From NCBI GenBank assembly GCA_946803715.1, contig CAMPET010000004.1, forward strand, positions 665,004 to 729,003: DNA of 64,000 nt, read 5' to 3'. Below the pieces are notes generated by a model. It was not told the DNA's origin. It was given only the letters and a program-made list of their open reading frames with translations, and ran no database searches. This document shows, one piece after another, positions 45,124 to 60,754 of this stretch (within the stretch, counting starts at the first letter, position 1; each line of letters begins with the position of its first letter). This stretch comes from Beroe ovata. Taxonomy: Eukaryota; Ctenophora; Nuda; Beroida; Beroidae. The translations under genes and the position numbers were made by a program.

Positions 45124-48100
45124 ATGGCATTCCAGCCTCACATCATCATCAGAGCTCCCACAACTTTACCTATGCCTATTCACATGGGAAACATAGGCAT
45201 TCCAATAGGAATCCAGCCAGTTGTTGCCTTTCAGACTCAGCATCCCCGTCAGAGAGTAAGTTGATTGTGAGGGAGAGAAAGGAGATCTATCCCATTAGTC
45301 CTGCCCTAGTTTGTGGCTAATTAATTAACTTTGCTTGAGCAATATTTCAATTTTAAGTATAAGCATTGCATGGGTTGCTTTAAATCCAGAAATAATGCTC
45401 CAAAAGTTTTCTGAATACATTCCCCTCTTGTATGCACTTGGAGCAAATTACTGTACATTTTTACTCTGGAGTCTGCTCCCTGCTGCAAACTTGATGAACT
45501 CACAAATTTTCAGCAGCCTCATTACAACAACCACAACAGTAATCCTGGGGTTGTTCAACCCATTCCTGGACAGCCTACAACCACTGTGTTCATTGGGAAT
45601 ATAAGTGAGAGAGTTCCTGACAACCTCATTAAACAAGTTCTAATAGTGAGTGTTTGTGGATAGATCTCATGGATTGTCCTTGTTGAAAATTGGTGACTCA
45701 CAGCTGTTGAATGGCAAATTGTTTCAGAAATGTGGACCTATTGTCTCCTGGAAGAGGGTCCAGGATGCTTCTGGAAAAATGCAAGGTATCGTACTTATCC
45801 TTTTCATTCGTATTAATTTTTATCTATCAATATTATATGATTAACTTACAGAGTTATCTCAACAGCATTTGGTTTCTGTGAGTACAGGGATCCAGAGGCA
45901 ACACTTAGAGCTCTCCGGATTCTCAAAGACTTGGAAATAGCCGACAAAGCTCTTCTTGTGAAGGTACTGTTACTGGTGATGTGAATATTGTATTACCTAT
46001 ATACCTAACTCCTAATTTGTTGATTCCGTGACAATTTACACTATGATCTTCTATTACATTCATTCCTAATTAGGTTGATCAAAAGACCAAAGACCTACTA
46101 GATACTCACATCAAGAAGAAGAGGAGCAAATTGAAGCTCCCTGACAGTGATACTGCAATGGATGAACGCACCAAGGTATCCTGCCTTGAAACATCTTTAG
46201 TAGAGATTCTCTACTTACCTGTGCAATGGTTAATTTATCAATTTCTTATTCGGTAAGTTAAACCTAACCTGAACACTTTCGTGATTCTCCTATCAGAAGG
46301 AAGATGGCCACGTTACCAAGGAGATCAATGCGATGATCAATGCAAATAAAGACTTGTTTCTGAAGGTGGACGATGACCCAGCTTCAACTACCAATCAGCT
46401 GGCAGACAAGGCGCTCAAGAGAATCACGGGGCAGACAGTGGAGGGAGAGGTAAGAACAGTTAGAATTACTTTCCTATAGTTGTGAGAAGTTGTCTGAACT
46501 CTGAATTGCTCCCATTACCTTAATCAGTTTTGAAGAGAATAATATCAACCATAACATGTGTCACAAGGATCTCCATTTCAGACTCAAGACAGCAGTGTAA
46601 ACCTGGATGCGGAAAGAGAAAGTCTCGTAGACAGGGAAATTCGGAGTTTTAGGGCAACATACAAGGTAAGAAAACCCCGCTCAAGATTGCCTCCACGCCA
46701 CATACCATGGTTCCCGTGGTTGTCATGTCGACCACATTTTGGTTGGCATGGTTTCAATCTTGGAAACCAGACCTCATTCACAACCTCACTGCACCATTCC
46801 TGATAGACTGTCTGTTTCTCGTTAACAGATCCGAAGTCTCGATTCCGTTTGATGGGTTAATAGGAATGACAACGACGTAAAGAATTTCATGTTCTGAACC
46901 AATATACCCAATATTAGTACCATGATTGTAATTCTTTCACTCAACTCCACTGTTCACACTCAATGATCACACAGTTGTCATTCCTATAAACTTTTGTCGT
47001 TTTGCAATTTGCTCCGGTTTATCAGACACCACTGCTGTGAGTACCACCCTTAAATAAGAAGTTAATTACCTAAAGGTTTTATTGTAACACCTTTTTTTAA
47101 ATTTTCTAAGTTTTGAACCAATGTAATTGAACACCTGAATGCTACGCTGACTTTCCTATGATGTTTATTGTAAATTGGGTTTTGAATTACATTGGCTTCT
47201 TAGAATTATGGTTAGGGGGTTAGTGGGGTTCAGTGGTCACCGTGTTACTGCATGAGCAATTCAAACACAAGGAAATATCACGGGGAATTTCATGCTGCTG
47301 TTTTGCAGCTGATAGCGTGTGCTGCCCTCTACTTTGTAACTGTGATCCGCAATTTATTTGGTTTGTGTGTGTGTGTGTGTGTTTGTGTAAACAAGGTACG
47401 CGTGTTTGTGTTTGTATGATAGCGTCCTATGCGCAGGTGTAGAGGGTGGTGAAGGAAGGGGGTGTTTTTGTTTGGAGTTAATTAATTAACCTTTTTAATT
47501 TTTGATTCGCCCTTCAATTTAAGATTATCATCTTACTTCAAGCAGGATCATTTGAAATATCGAACATGAATAACTGTTCAGGTAGCTATGAGGTATTATA
47601 AAATATTTGTCAGTGTTTGTCAGTGTTGTCTCAGCTCTGAAAATGTAGTCGTTAAGTCAAATTGGATCGTTATAAGAACCATTCTTCTTCTGTGTGACGA
47701 TTTGTTGAGTATGAATACCGAATGAATTGGGAGACAGGCTCAAGATCTGGTAGTGTAACATTGAGACACAAAAGTTTGGCACGAAAACCAATATTTGTTG
47801 TATCAGGTATAGAACGTTTAGATTTTAGGAGGTATAGAACGTGTTAACAAAAAGGGAAGGTCTACTTTGGACAGGACTGTACTTCAAGGTATATGCGTGT
47901 GTGAATGTTGTGTGACAATAACTTATTAGAATTACCCAACACAGCTGCTTTCCGACATCAGAATCCGAGCAGAGAAACCACACTGCTATAGTAAGTGAGG
48001 ACCTCGCCACATTTTCAGATAGGGACCGTTGCTATGAGACACTCTCACAAATTTGTGCTATCTTGCATGCGAAATTAAGTGTTGAAATGACACTACATCA

Positions 48101-51100
48101 CAGCAACGGTCTCTCCATTCAATGTTCACATGTTTTAGCTTGGAAACCCCTTAAATCAGAGTGATAGGTAGCAAATTTGGGCGAATAATTTGAACACATT
48201 TCTGAAGAATTCAAATAGCCCCAGTTTGCTATTTATCTCTGATTGCTTGCTTCACTGATTGTGTCTTATTGTTGAGAGGCTCGTGGAAAAGTTATCTGAT
48301 CTATTGAAGTAAGCGAATACCGAACATTGAAAATGTGTACTATTTGTTATGTACACACACCCACAGACAGTATACTAAAATAATCACTGATAATGTAGCC
48401 ACTTCTCGGCTACCGCCACAACGCGCCACCTCACATCCTCCCTCGCTACAGGACAAGTCGGACGATCGGCCACGGAAGCGGCGCGGATCACGCGACAGTC
48501 GGTCTCCGCCGCCAGGCGAACAACGGACAGCTTCCAAAGAGCGCAGTCAATCCCGGAGTCGCGTTCGTAGTCCTAGTCGTCGTTATGAGGACAGGAGAGG
48601 TGAGGAAAGGAGGGGTGAGGATAGGAGAAGGGAACGCAGTGAGGAAAGGAGGAGATCTAGACGCCGATCTGTCAGCAGAGAGAGGTCACGGCGACGTGAG
48701 TACATCGTCTTGTTTGTTTAAACACTATCTCACTCATTCTCACTTCTACAAACACTATCTCACTCATTCTCACTTCTACAAACTGTAATTAACTTCTACT
48801 TCAACATTTATGCGTGTAAGTTGTGCGCGCGTGCGTGTAAATGGGTCTTCTTCGATTGTTAGCATTTCAAAGTCAGCCTCTCATATTGTAAAGTAGACGT
48901 TGTAAGCAATCAATTACGCGGCGTTGGCGCGCGCGTGAGGGCCCGGATCGATATACAGATTTGGTTTTTGTTGGCATCAATTGACCTTCTCTACTACCAG
49001 GGTACGATTCTGGTGGTTCTGACGAGGAGAGGTCCAGAGACCGCAGAGAGTGAGTTATTCCTAACTTATCCGAGATTTCCCATGTATGATATAACATCGC
49101 GAGTTTCCGCACCATTTCTCTACTTCCTGTACCATGTACAATGACCACTCTATTAACCACTCCTATGCTCTCTCTCAGTGAACCAAGTGATGAAGCCATG
49201 GTACGGAAGAAGCTGGAAAAGAAGAAACGGGCGCGGTACGATGCGTACCGGAAACGTCTGGACGGTTGGGAACTGCGAGAACGTAGCAAACGACGCGATT
49301 ACGAAGCGTATGAGGACCACGAGGCGGAACGAAAGGAGGAAATAGCGAAGGAGAGGAAGAAAATAGCAGCTTTCCTAGAGGATTATGAGGATGAGAGAGA
49401 CGATGAGAAATACTACAGAGGTAGGATAGTTCAGAGTGATGTGTTCATGCGCACGGATTCGAAGAAAACAATGTTTACTTCTCGAATCAAACCCAATATC
49501 AAACTCTGTATCTCACACACACACATACACACACATATACACACACACACACACTCACACATAACACACACAATGTATCCTCAATCACCCTGTATCTCAG
49601 GATCGGCACTATCACGGCGTATCAGAGACAGGGAACGGGAGATAGAGTCCGATGAGAGAGATAGAAAGAAGGAGAAGGAGGAGGTTGAAGAGTTGAGGAG
49701 AAGACTTCAGGAGGAGTACCCTGATAAGGACCCTGATGAGTTGATAGCAAAACTGAACAAATCTGATGAAAGTGGGTCGGAGGACTCGCCCGCGCCCTCC
49801 TCGCCAACTCACTCGTCCAGAGCGGCTCTCGTCCCGAACTTGTCCGAGATTTCTCTCCCCACGACACAGCTCATGGAAGTGCCCATGCCCAAAGATAGGA
49901 GTGCATCCCGGGAGGGATCCGCTATGAGAGGACGATCTCCGTCCTTACCACCCGCACCGCCCGCCACTATCATTATAAAGCAACCCGCAATGAAGGCACT
50001 CGATAGTTCCGTCCAATCACAGACCGCTGCCCCCGTATTTGGGTTCCAGATGAAGTCGAAAAGCGTGAGTTGTCTGACTATTCTGTACCTTGATGTGCAA
50101 AGAGTCACATAACACCAGGTAGAGTTTTACCAACTGAGCGAAAATAACGATTATCTTTTTCACAGGCTGAGAATCCTGTACAGCTAGGAGGAAAGCGTAA
50201 GAAGCTGGAAGTGAGCTCTGTGTTCAACCAAGATGACGATGATGAAGCTAAAGAACAGTCCAGAAAACTGAAACTATCCCTACCTTCGGAAGAAGACAAA
50301 CGGGTAAGCAGAGTCACGACCGCTAGCATATTCCGATATTGTCGATATCCTGTCGATATCGGTTAGCTCTAAGCGTGATATTTTGAACACCTCCATAACA
50401 ACCCACTCTCTCAGTTGACGGACTCTCTTGTGAAGAACAATCCTCTGTCCAGTAAGTCGAATCCCCTTCCCCACTCCGAAAAAGACAAGGAATCCGGTGC
50501 AAACTCAGAAGAAAAACCAACTATCAGCGCTGAAGATAAGAGGAAAAGTATCAAACAACTCATAGACAAGTGAGTACAATCATAATACAATCCTTTTGGA
50601 TCTATCTTTCCGGTGTAGACTTATAGTTTCCTCCCTAAATAGTATTACCGCATTTCTCCCAGGATCCCAACCGCTCGCGAGCAACTGTTTGCATATCCCC
50701 TCGACTGGTCTGTCCTAGATAAAGATCTGATGGAGCGTCGTGTGAAAAGTTGGATAAACAAGAAGATCGTGGAGTACATAGGGGAGGAGGAGCCGAGTTT
50801 GTGCGGCTTCATCTGCAGCAAAGTCCTGGCTAAATCAACGCCCGAGAATATCCTACAGGACGTGGCTATTGTGAGTACTGTGGGGGTCAAGGAAAACGAT
50901 ACTGGGGTGTTTTGGGCCATGGGTTTAAGTAACTGTTCTTTGTAACTCAGATACAATCAGAGCAGTTCAATACTTTGGTGTATAATTTCTCCACCCTCGC
51001 AGTTGAATAACCCCCGTCCCCTACTGCCAGGTTTTGGAAGAGGAAGCAGAAGTATTCGTGGTGAAAATGTGGCGGTTACTGATATACGAGACTGAAGCCA

Positions 51101-51123
51101 AGAAACTGGGTCTGGTGAAGTGA
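45124..51123 (+). CDS. RBM25: RBM25, RNA-binding splicing regulator
   Basis: RBM25 is a nuclear-speckle splicing regulator. Exons: 45124-45255, 45514-45645, 45728-45785, 45866-45963, 46074-46175, 46297-46449, 46582-46665, 48452-48695, 49001-49049, 49179-49420, 49601-50064, 50166-50303, 50415-50569, 50663-50870, 51031-51123. They total 783 residues with consistent phases. The N-terminus is Pro/Ile-rich (MAFQPHIIIRAPTTLPMPIH). An RRM follows (about 65-145; RNP2 VFIGNI, RNP1 AFGFCEY). Then come an RS/RE-rich stretch (about 254-350), the FLEDYEDERDDEKYYRGSAL block and ERDRKKEKEEVEELRRRL, and a C-terminal PWI domain (about 690-783; FAYPLDWSVLDKDLMERRVK, WINKKIVEYIGEEEPSL, VKMWRLLIYETEAKKLGLVK). 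The ER/RE stretch is shorter than in vertebrates. The ATG follows a CCTAG 3' splice site, so a 5'-UTR intron is likely. Confidence 0.97.
46666..48451. other. Large RBM25 intron
   Basis: A 1.8-kb intron containing a short (GT)n tract at about 47363-47385 and otherwise featureless AT-rich sequence. No exon recognised, although the RE-rich insert of vertebrate RBM25 would fall near here. Confidence 0.6.
49513..49572. repeat. (AC)n tract in an RBM25 intron
   Basis: CACACATACACACA-type simple repeat in the intron 49421-49600. It happens to stay open, so the exons on either side appear joined in one ORF; the GTAGGA donor at 49421 and the CAG at 49598-49600 show it is intronic. Confidence 0.85.
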
Positions 51124-51348
51124 ACAGCTGCCGATCCCCCATTCCTCAAGTTAATGTGATACCTCCTCATTCTCCAGTCCCGTGATTATCTTAAGTCCTC
51201 ACTTGAGACTCCGCAGCATATTCAAAGCAATCCCCAATTTCAATAATTGCTACGTGATTCGCAGTTCCTAGTCCTTCCCCCTTTGGTGGATGGTTCAGCC
51301 GTCCAGAAAGATTTTATCGTTCGTTTAGAAGTATAATGGTTTCATTTA

Positions 51349-51354
51349 AATAAA
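51349..51354 (+). terminator. RBM25 polyadenylation signal
   Basis: AATAAA in TTTAAATAAAATAC, 225 bp after the RBM25 stop. It lies in the convergent interval with the minus-strand AAA gene. Confidence 0.6.
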
Positions 51355-51718
51355 ATACCCCCGACCTTAATAACCCTCGCTATTGAATGAGGTAGTCGTT
51401 AGAGTTTTCATAATAACAAAGACTACTATCAGGGACCCATCGCCCATTCATACGGTTTTGATTTGCTGAAGTTCCAAGGGAAAGACGTAATTGTGTGATG
51501 TTTATAATCTCAGTTTGCAGCTGTTCAATATACAAGGTACGAATTAAACGGAAATTTATTTCGAAAACAATCTCTCATATTTGTTCTCTAAAGTAAGGCC
51601 ATTTTCCGCGATTTAAACGATCACCGAGGGCCTGATGAGTTATGTCCCGAAATTCCGATCACACTAGCTTAACTACCGCATTAATCAAAATTCACTGAGG
51701 GTCACGGAGCCCTATGAG

Positions 51719-55003
<3,285 letters not shown>

Positions 55004-55316
55004 GCGTGCTATAATAGTTGGAATAGTTAACTATGGTTGTGAACTAGCCTGGCCATTGGCCATACAATGGATTCACTTTTTTAGAATATTTCAGGATATG
55101 ATCTGATGAATATTACTACATTATAACATTACACAATGATACAATGGGTGAGTATCCGACGCGCAGATCTCAACCATACTCTGATAGCAAATGAATTGTA
55201 CCCTGCATCACAAGTGATAGCTTGACCAATCAGTTTGCAAAGTCCAGTGTCAGATTCATAGTGTCAGATAACTGTCAACATGGGAACATGATTTCCAATC
55301 TGTGTACTTGTGCTAT

Positions 55317-55704
55317 TCATGTGATGTTGTCTTGATGTAACCTGGGTTTAATTACATCGTACACAAATGCACCAGCAGTAAGACAACCTGTGGGAAATTT
55401 TGCCGATATTAGTTTAATAAGTGACTAGTGACTAGTGAGTTCCAAGTGGTTGATTATCGGTCACAAATTTAAATCACATTGTTTTGTGACAGAGGTAGAT
55501 TCACAGTGTAACTTTCACATTCCCAGTGGTATGTCCACAGTGTCACATACCTATACCGATATTGAAGTATCTTGTGGATAGCTTGCTACCACTGATATTT
55601 GCGTTGTATAAACAGTATAGGATAAGAGCTGAGTATCCTGTTCTCCTGACTAACTTACATTCCAAACAGTCCTCAGTAGTCATGCTGGACATTGGGTTTG
55701 TCAT
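55317..55704 (-). CDS. DMAC1/TMEM261-like small membrane protein, copy A
   Basis: Two exons, 55551-55704 and 55317-55387, join at phase 1 into 74 residues: ATG at 55704, TGA at 55317. The sequence shows TTEDCLECKLV (a C-x2-C pair) followed by two hydrophobic segments, TGYSALILYCLYNAN and RYFNIGIGCLTAGAFVYDVI. This layout resembles the DUF4536 family (DMAC1/TMEM261, a complex I distal membrane-arm assembly factor), so a mitochondrial inner-membrane role is possible. The match is from memory of the pattern, not an alignment. It lies 314 bp upstream of the AAA gene on the same strand and next to a paralogue. Confidence 0.6.
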
Positions 55705-55998
55705 GCAGTCAGTAGGAACAGTCAGTACCTACTTCTGTTCCTGCCTCCTAGTCGATCATCAAACTCATTGATAGCTTGATATCATAACAGTAAACGTATT
55801 GATGTGCACCAATTATCATCTGTTCAAGCACCATAACAAACACATTTTGCCGAACATAATATACAGAAACAAAATCCCTCCTCGATTTGAATCATCTTGG
55901 GCATCTTATAACAGCATCTTCAATGCCATATCTCGTATAGCTATTGTACATCTTGTACACTTTCATATTATCATAATCTGACCGGGAGTCCAGTGAAT

Positions 55999-56631
55999 TC
56001 AGGAGTTCTTCACTTTCGTACTTTTAGCAGGGTAGTTGATGGCGTCATACGCGAATACACCAGCTGAAACCAGTCCTACGAGAGAGAAAGTGGAGTCAGT
56101 TTTGCAGTTTCAATAGAACGAATGGGCGCCCACCCGGAATTCCCAATTTTCGGAATTCCAGTAGGGAATCGAAAAATGTGATATTCTCATTTCTCAGTGT
56201 CAGAAAATAAAATCACGGAACAGGTTTAAGGGTGAAAATTACCAATCAAACCCAGTGTTATTCGTCCGGCAGGAACAAGCTCTGCACTGGACTTTGCTTT
56301 AAAACCAGGTATCAACTGACAGTGGTATAAACTAGTTGCAGTTATTCCACTCCAAACTGAATACCTGCGTTATTCGGTCACATTAATGCGATATATTGGT
56401 ACTCATAGTTCACTCATTTCTCACTCACTCATTTCCCACTCACTCATTTCTCACTCACTCATTTCCCACTCGCTCATTTCCCACTCACTCATTTCTCACT
56501 CTCCAATAGTGAGACATGAGTGAACCGATGCCACAACATTCACAATCATTCACTATAGCTGTTCAACCCACCTGAATAGTCGGTACTCAAACCAGTCGCA
56601 CAACGTCTCCACCACGAATCTCGACATTGCC
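55999..56631 (-). CDS. DMAC1-like small membrane protein, copy B (N-terminus not found)
   Basis: Exons 56572-56631, 56243-56296 and 55999-56075 join in phase. The last two read AELVPAGRITLGLIG and LVSAGVFAYDAINYPAKST and end at TGA (55999). This mirrors copy A: RITLGLIG-LVSAGVFAYDAI against RYFNIGIG-CLTAGAFVYDVI, with the intron at the same Gly codon and the same phase 1. The first exon (GGCAATGTCG onward) is weaker: the frame fitting the splice phases gives QCRDSWWRRCATGLSTDYS, while another frame opens with an ATG (MSRFVVETLC) but leaves the wrong phase. Either the start lies further upstream or the copy is decaying. Confidence 0.5.
56405..56505. repeat. Short tandem repeat CACTCATTTC(T/C)CACT
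   Basis: About seven copies of a 14-15-bp unit ACTCACTCATTTC(C/T)C within an intron of DMAC1-like copy B. Confidence 0.8.
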
Positions 56632-57136
56632 CTAATATATTCCTTAATAACAGATGATAGCAGATAGAATTGGAATAATAGTGTGTAAACTGTTAACCCA
56701 TTATAAAACCCATTAGGTTCTGAATGTAAGCCTTATCTTGGGGAGGGATCGTCCACAATAATTGACGTACTCAAATTTTAGTTCAGTCCAACCCCCCTCT
56801 GCAGCTGAAAGGGGCCAGGGGAGGAGCAACGTAATAATTGATAGATCCTTCATTATCAGCTTACAGAAAGAATTTCAAAACGGGATAAAACAGTGTTAGA
56901 ATTGGTGTTCCTAACTGTGTAACTATGTTACGATGCAACATCTAACATCACTGACTAAACTTAAAAACAAAACAAAAATTCAATAAGTTAACATTGTCAA
57001 TTTCTGCAGTCATATAATCAATGATCGTGAAAAATATAAACTTCATTAAATAAAACAATCAAATAGTAATGGATCTGTAGCTTTGTTTGTCGAAAGTTAC
57101 TCCTGAATGGAGTGGTGGATGAGGCATCTCATATTT
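56632..57136. other. Intergenic, between DMAC1-like copy B and the next gene
   Basis: AT-rich; may hold a missing 5' exon of copy B. Nothing convincing was seen. Confidence 0.4.
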
Positions 57137-59570
57137 TCATACCTTGTCTTTCGACTTGTTTATCAGACCTGAAATCACAGGGTATGACGGTTCACAGCAT
57201 TAACAACCTCAAATCTATTTCATTGACGAACTATACTTGCGCGTACTATTAAAGTTGATTTGATATGCAAACAATTTCTTGAGATCATGGTATTCCATAT
57301 TCAATAGATACCTAACTGTGTGAAAGTTCAACTAACCTGGAACAATGAAGAAGTGCGATTCACCCGATTCCCCGATTAGGTATTGACCCGATCTATTGTG
57401 GATGAACTGTTTCAATGCGTAGTTCTTCATATCTGAACCTGGTACAACCTGAGTAGACAATTTATCATATCAAAGTTCAGCACCAAAACATCCCGTAAGG
57501 GAAAAAGCGTAGTAGTCGACCAGCATTTGCTCCTATAAACAAACATACAAAAAGCAGGAGGATAACTGCGAAGGTTTTGAATTCATGTATCGTTCAATAG
57601 AATCAGTTTGAGTACCTCTCCGTCCATAGCTAGAATCTCTTTCACAGTAGGAGCACTGTCTGTATACAAATCCTTGTTTTCCTTCTTTACAACAACTAAA
57701 TGCGTGTAGCTCGTTTGGAAAGTCGGGTAGTGACCCTTCTTAAAGTTGAGGATCAGCGACTGAAACAATTGATGGGATGAAAGCAAATAGGGAGATTGTT
57801 TTCGAAAACAATGTCAGAACATTCTACTTTCTAAAACACATTGTGAGCATGAATTCCACCTCATCTTGGTGTATGGAGTTGTCCGTCGACTTCTTGGAGT
57901 CTTCTGGAGTTGTCCTTGGAGTAGCTTTCACAACGCCAACCGGTTTTGGGGTGTCCTGGTCTTTTGCTGATTGGACATTATCCTTGGAGCCCTCACATTC
58001 CTTCAGTAGATCTGATACACTGTCAGCACTCAGTGCCAATGCTTTGGTTTTAGCCCTGTGGTGGATGTATTTGGAATAAGGTGCAGTCTAACGCTGTACA
58101 ACTCTGAATATGTCTCAATGAAAGATCAACCTACACTTGCTTCTTTTTGTTGTTCCCCTGTTTCGGTCCTCCTCTCTTAGACTTTTTCACCACAGGCTTT
58201 TGTTTTGTCTTCTTAGCTTCTTCTGATGGTCTTTGAACTAATGGGGTTGCTTGAGCAGGCTCTGGCAATTCAGGTTCTGTAGCTTTCGTCGACTTTCCTT
58301 CCTGTTCATCTTCTGAACTCGAATCAATGCAAACAACGTCAAATACCCCTGAAAATGGCAACATGAACTATCGAAAGCAGCGTGAGATTATATTTTTACA
58401 ATTTTCAATTATTTCCTAAAATTTCCTTGACTGGTTCATGAAACAAATAACCCTAGATTCTTACTCTTTCTTATTTGATTTGTCACCGATCTGGTTCCAG
58501 AAATAGATATCCTGAAAATATGAGTTGTATCATGTTTTATTCTTGACTGTTGTATCAAACAAAATGGGATACTGAAAAGTGATCATACAGGAAGGTAGGA
58601 AAGAATGTTTTCATACGATTGATCATCTGATTTTGCCTCTGCATTCATGTTCATTTCATCAGATGGAGCATCGCCGGTCGTTTCTAGAACTTGCGACACT
58701 GGAGTGTGGTCTGGTGCTGATTGAGGCTCAGTTTCCTTCAACTCAGAATCAGACCATTCCTGTATAAGTTATGGGGCGTGAACTTGATACAAAAGTAACG
58801 CGACGTTGATAAGCCAAGATAGGAAGCATATATCGCACATTCGTTTTTCCTTACCACTTTGTCCTTTTTATTCTTTTTTGGCTGTTCATCGTCACTGTCT
58901 TTAAAAAGAATAGGCTCAACGTCATCAAAGTAGCTTTGCATATTTATTTTGGCATTTGCTTTGGCAGTCCTCCCTTTACGAGATGATTCTCCCTGGACAT
59001 AAGGCTTTAACTATTATTGAAAGACAAGAAGTATGTATCCGTAAGCTCAAGCTGTAACGAACTTACCTCTTGACCCTGTCCAAACTTTTCCTGCACAGCA
59101 ATGGTTGCCAGTGTGGAAAGTCGGAGATACTGGTCACTTATTGGCCCAGTACATACTTCTGATTGCTCACTGAGCTCATATGCCAGATTAAACATCATTT
59201 TCAACTGCTTCTCTGGCACCACCTAACAGGAAAAAATAGTCATTACTAACTAGTAACTACCTATCATAATGTATATCAATGGAACATAGAGAACATTGAT
59301 TTGACAGTGACAGTTAACCTGGAATCTAGTAAAAAGGTTGAAGAGTTGATCACCAGTCTTATACTCGAAAATGTTTTCACTCAGATCATTTATCATTTCT
59401 TCAATAATCTGAATGAGTTATGATAGTGATAAATGAAATGAGGTGGGGAGTATTATAGTGATACAGGACTATCCAATAATTTGCATGCAAGTTATATCAA
59501 TACAACATGTAAGTACCCTTTTCTCATTTTTATTCAGTTCTGGAATTCCATTGTTGTCATCTTTCCCCAT
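57137..59570 (-). CDS. Unrecognised 441-residue protein, probably nuclear, with a SIM-like motif
   Basis: Eleven exons in transcript order: 59517-59570, 59319-59408, 59067-59222, 58855-58992, 58617-58759, 58465-58511, 58135-58348, 57860-58055, 57616-57759, 57337-57448, 57137-57168. Every junction is GT-AG and the lengths sum to a whole frame, so this is a real gene; I cannot name it. Visible parts: an N-terminal helical domain (residues 18-100, IIEEMINDLSENIFEYKTGD and VPEKQLKMMFNLAYELSEQS); acidic/lysine stretches (DSDDEQPKKNKKDK); VFDVVCIDSSSEDEQE, which fits a SUMO-interacting motif followed by acidic serines; a long Lys/Ser/Pro low-complexity region with NLS-like KKSKRGG; and a compact C-terminal domain (about 345-441) with YTHLVVVKKENKDLY and SGQYLIGESGESHFFIVPG. 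The ATG at 59570 starts the first exon. Confidence 0.75.
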
Positions 59571-59914
59571 GTCCTAGAAAAGCAATGTTTATGAAGTAAT
59601 TTGCGATGATTGCAAGTTTCTATTTTAAGAGTGAGAATGGCAGTGAGGTCTTAACAAAACAATGAGATCAAATAATAGTTGACTAGATTATGGCTGGTTA
59701 CATAGAATGCACAGTGCACACTTTTGAAATATCTGTTGTTTGGTAAAATCAGATAAGGGAAACTGCAAGATCTTTCAGCATCCCATCATTCAGGCAGGAC
59801 TTATTCCTCTGTCATCATCAAATGAAAATCTTGAAACAAAACTATATGTCCCGCAACCATTTTGTCACAAACAATAGATATCATCAATAGTTGATTTATC
59901 TTCTTCTATTCCAT

Positions 59915-60754
59915 TCAATTGGCCATCAAAACAGCACCTTTCTTCTTAGCAATTAATTCCTCGCCAGTATTTTTCGCACCAGCAAACCCTGTGCAACCTC
60001 GCTTCAAAATTATCACATCCTTATCTTTCAATTTTTCTCCTGAGATAGGCTCAGTCATAGAATCTTTGACAATTCTTTCATAGCAATCCAATGTGATCAC
60101 GTTTCCTGTTGGTCTCAGAACCACACAGACAGAGGCATTGCTAAGAGCATCATGGGTTACTGCACACATAAACCTGTTTTCTTGGCAAATGACACTTTTC
60201 CCTTGCTCATCTTGAGGCATTGGCGTGAATTTCACAGTAACAAGATCCTTCATTCTCAGTGGTCTATGTGTTATTGGACAATAGGTTTTCTTATCGGGCT
60301 TCTCAATTGAACTCTGTGAAGCATGCCCTTGAAGGTTATTGACCCAAAAGTTATTGAGTTGCTTTGCTTTATCATCTAGCTTCTCTATTGTGTCGACTTT
60401 GATTGCAGATGATGAACTTTGAGCAAGGAGGAATTTATCTGCTTCTGCTGAACTATCAGATTTACTCTGTTCCTCTTTTACTTGCTTACTGTATGCCTTC
60501 TCCTGCCTAGCAATTTTTCTTTTCTGCTTCAACAAATTCGTCAAGATGGCTTCCCTCTCAAAGAGATAACCATCTTGAGTTGTCACTGGATCTTTGCAAG
60601 GTTGTAATGTAAGGCAACAACAGTCAAAGTTTCTTGCACTATCTCTTGTTATTTTGGTTGCCTGGGTCCCATAATTGCCCTCAACTGTGTCCTTCTTTCT
60701 CTCATGATATGTATAAACTGCACTGGCAGTTGCATTTTTTCCATGCCGAGTCAT
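59915..60754 (-). CDS. NOSIP: NOSIP, nitric-oxide-synthase-interacting protein (U-box E3)
   Basis: NOSIP is a nuclear/cytoplasmic U-box-type E3 ligase that binds eNOS and nNOS and is found with spliceosomes. This ORF gives 279 residues in one exon (human 301). The start MTRHGKNATASAVYTYHERK matches the conserved N-terminus exactly in position; the ORF runs further upstream only because the 5' sequence is open, and a TTTCAG just before the ATG suggests a 5'-UTR intron. Further blocks: NFDCCCLTLQPCKDPVTTQD with GYLFEREAIL (first half of the split U-box), CPITHRPLRMKDLVTVKFTP, RFMCAVTHDALSNASVCVVL, TLDCYERIVKDSM and IILKRGCTGFAGA. The variable Lys-rich middle is coiled coil. Confidence 0.96.
   Translation of the reverse strand: MTRHGKNATASAVYTYHERKKDTVEGNYGTQATKITRDSARNFDCCCLTLQPCKDPVTTQDGYLFEREAILTNLLKQKRKIARQEKAYSKQVKEEQSKSDSSAEADKFLLAQSSSSAIKVDTIEKLDDKAKQLNNFWVNNLQGHASQSSIEKPDKKTYCPITHRPLRMKDLVTVKFTPMPQDEQGKSVICQENRFMCAVTHDALSNASVCVVLRPTGNVITLDCYERIVKDSMTEPISGEKLKDKDVIILKRGCTGFAGAKNTGEELIAKKKGAVLMAN

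Noticed and set aside
49141-50112. One continuous 323-residue RBM25 ORF
   Set aside because: It contains an open (AC)n intron between 49420 and 49601; comparison with the family (KYYRG followed by SALxxR) shows the splice.
56572-56631. MSRFVVETLCDWFEYRLF as the start of DMAC1-like copy B
   Set aside because: That frame exits the exon at phase 2, while the next exon needs phase 1 to keep the RITLGLIG frame; kept only as an alternative.
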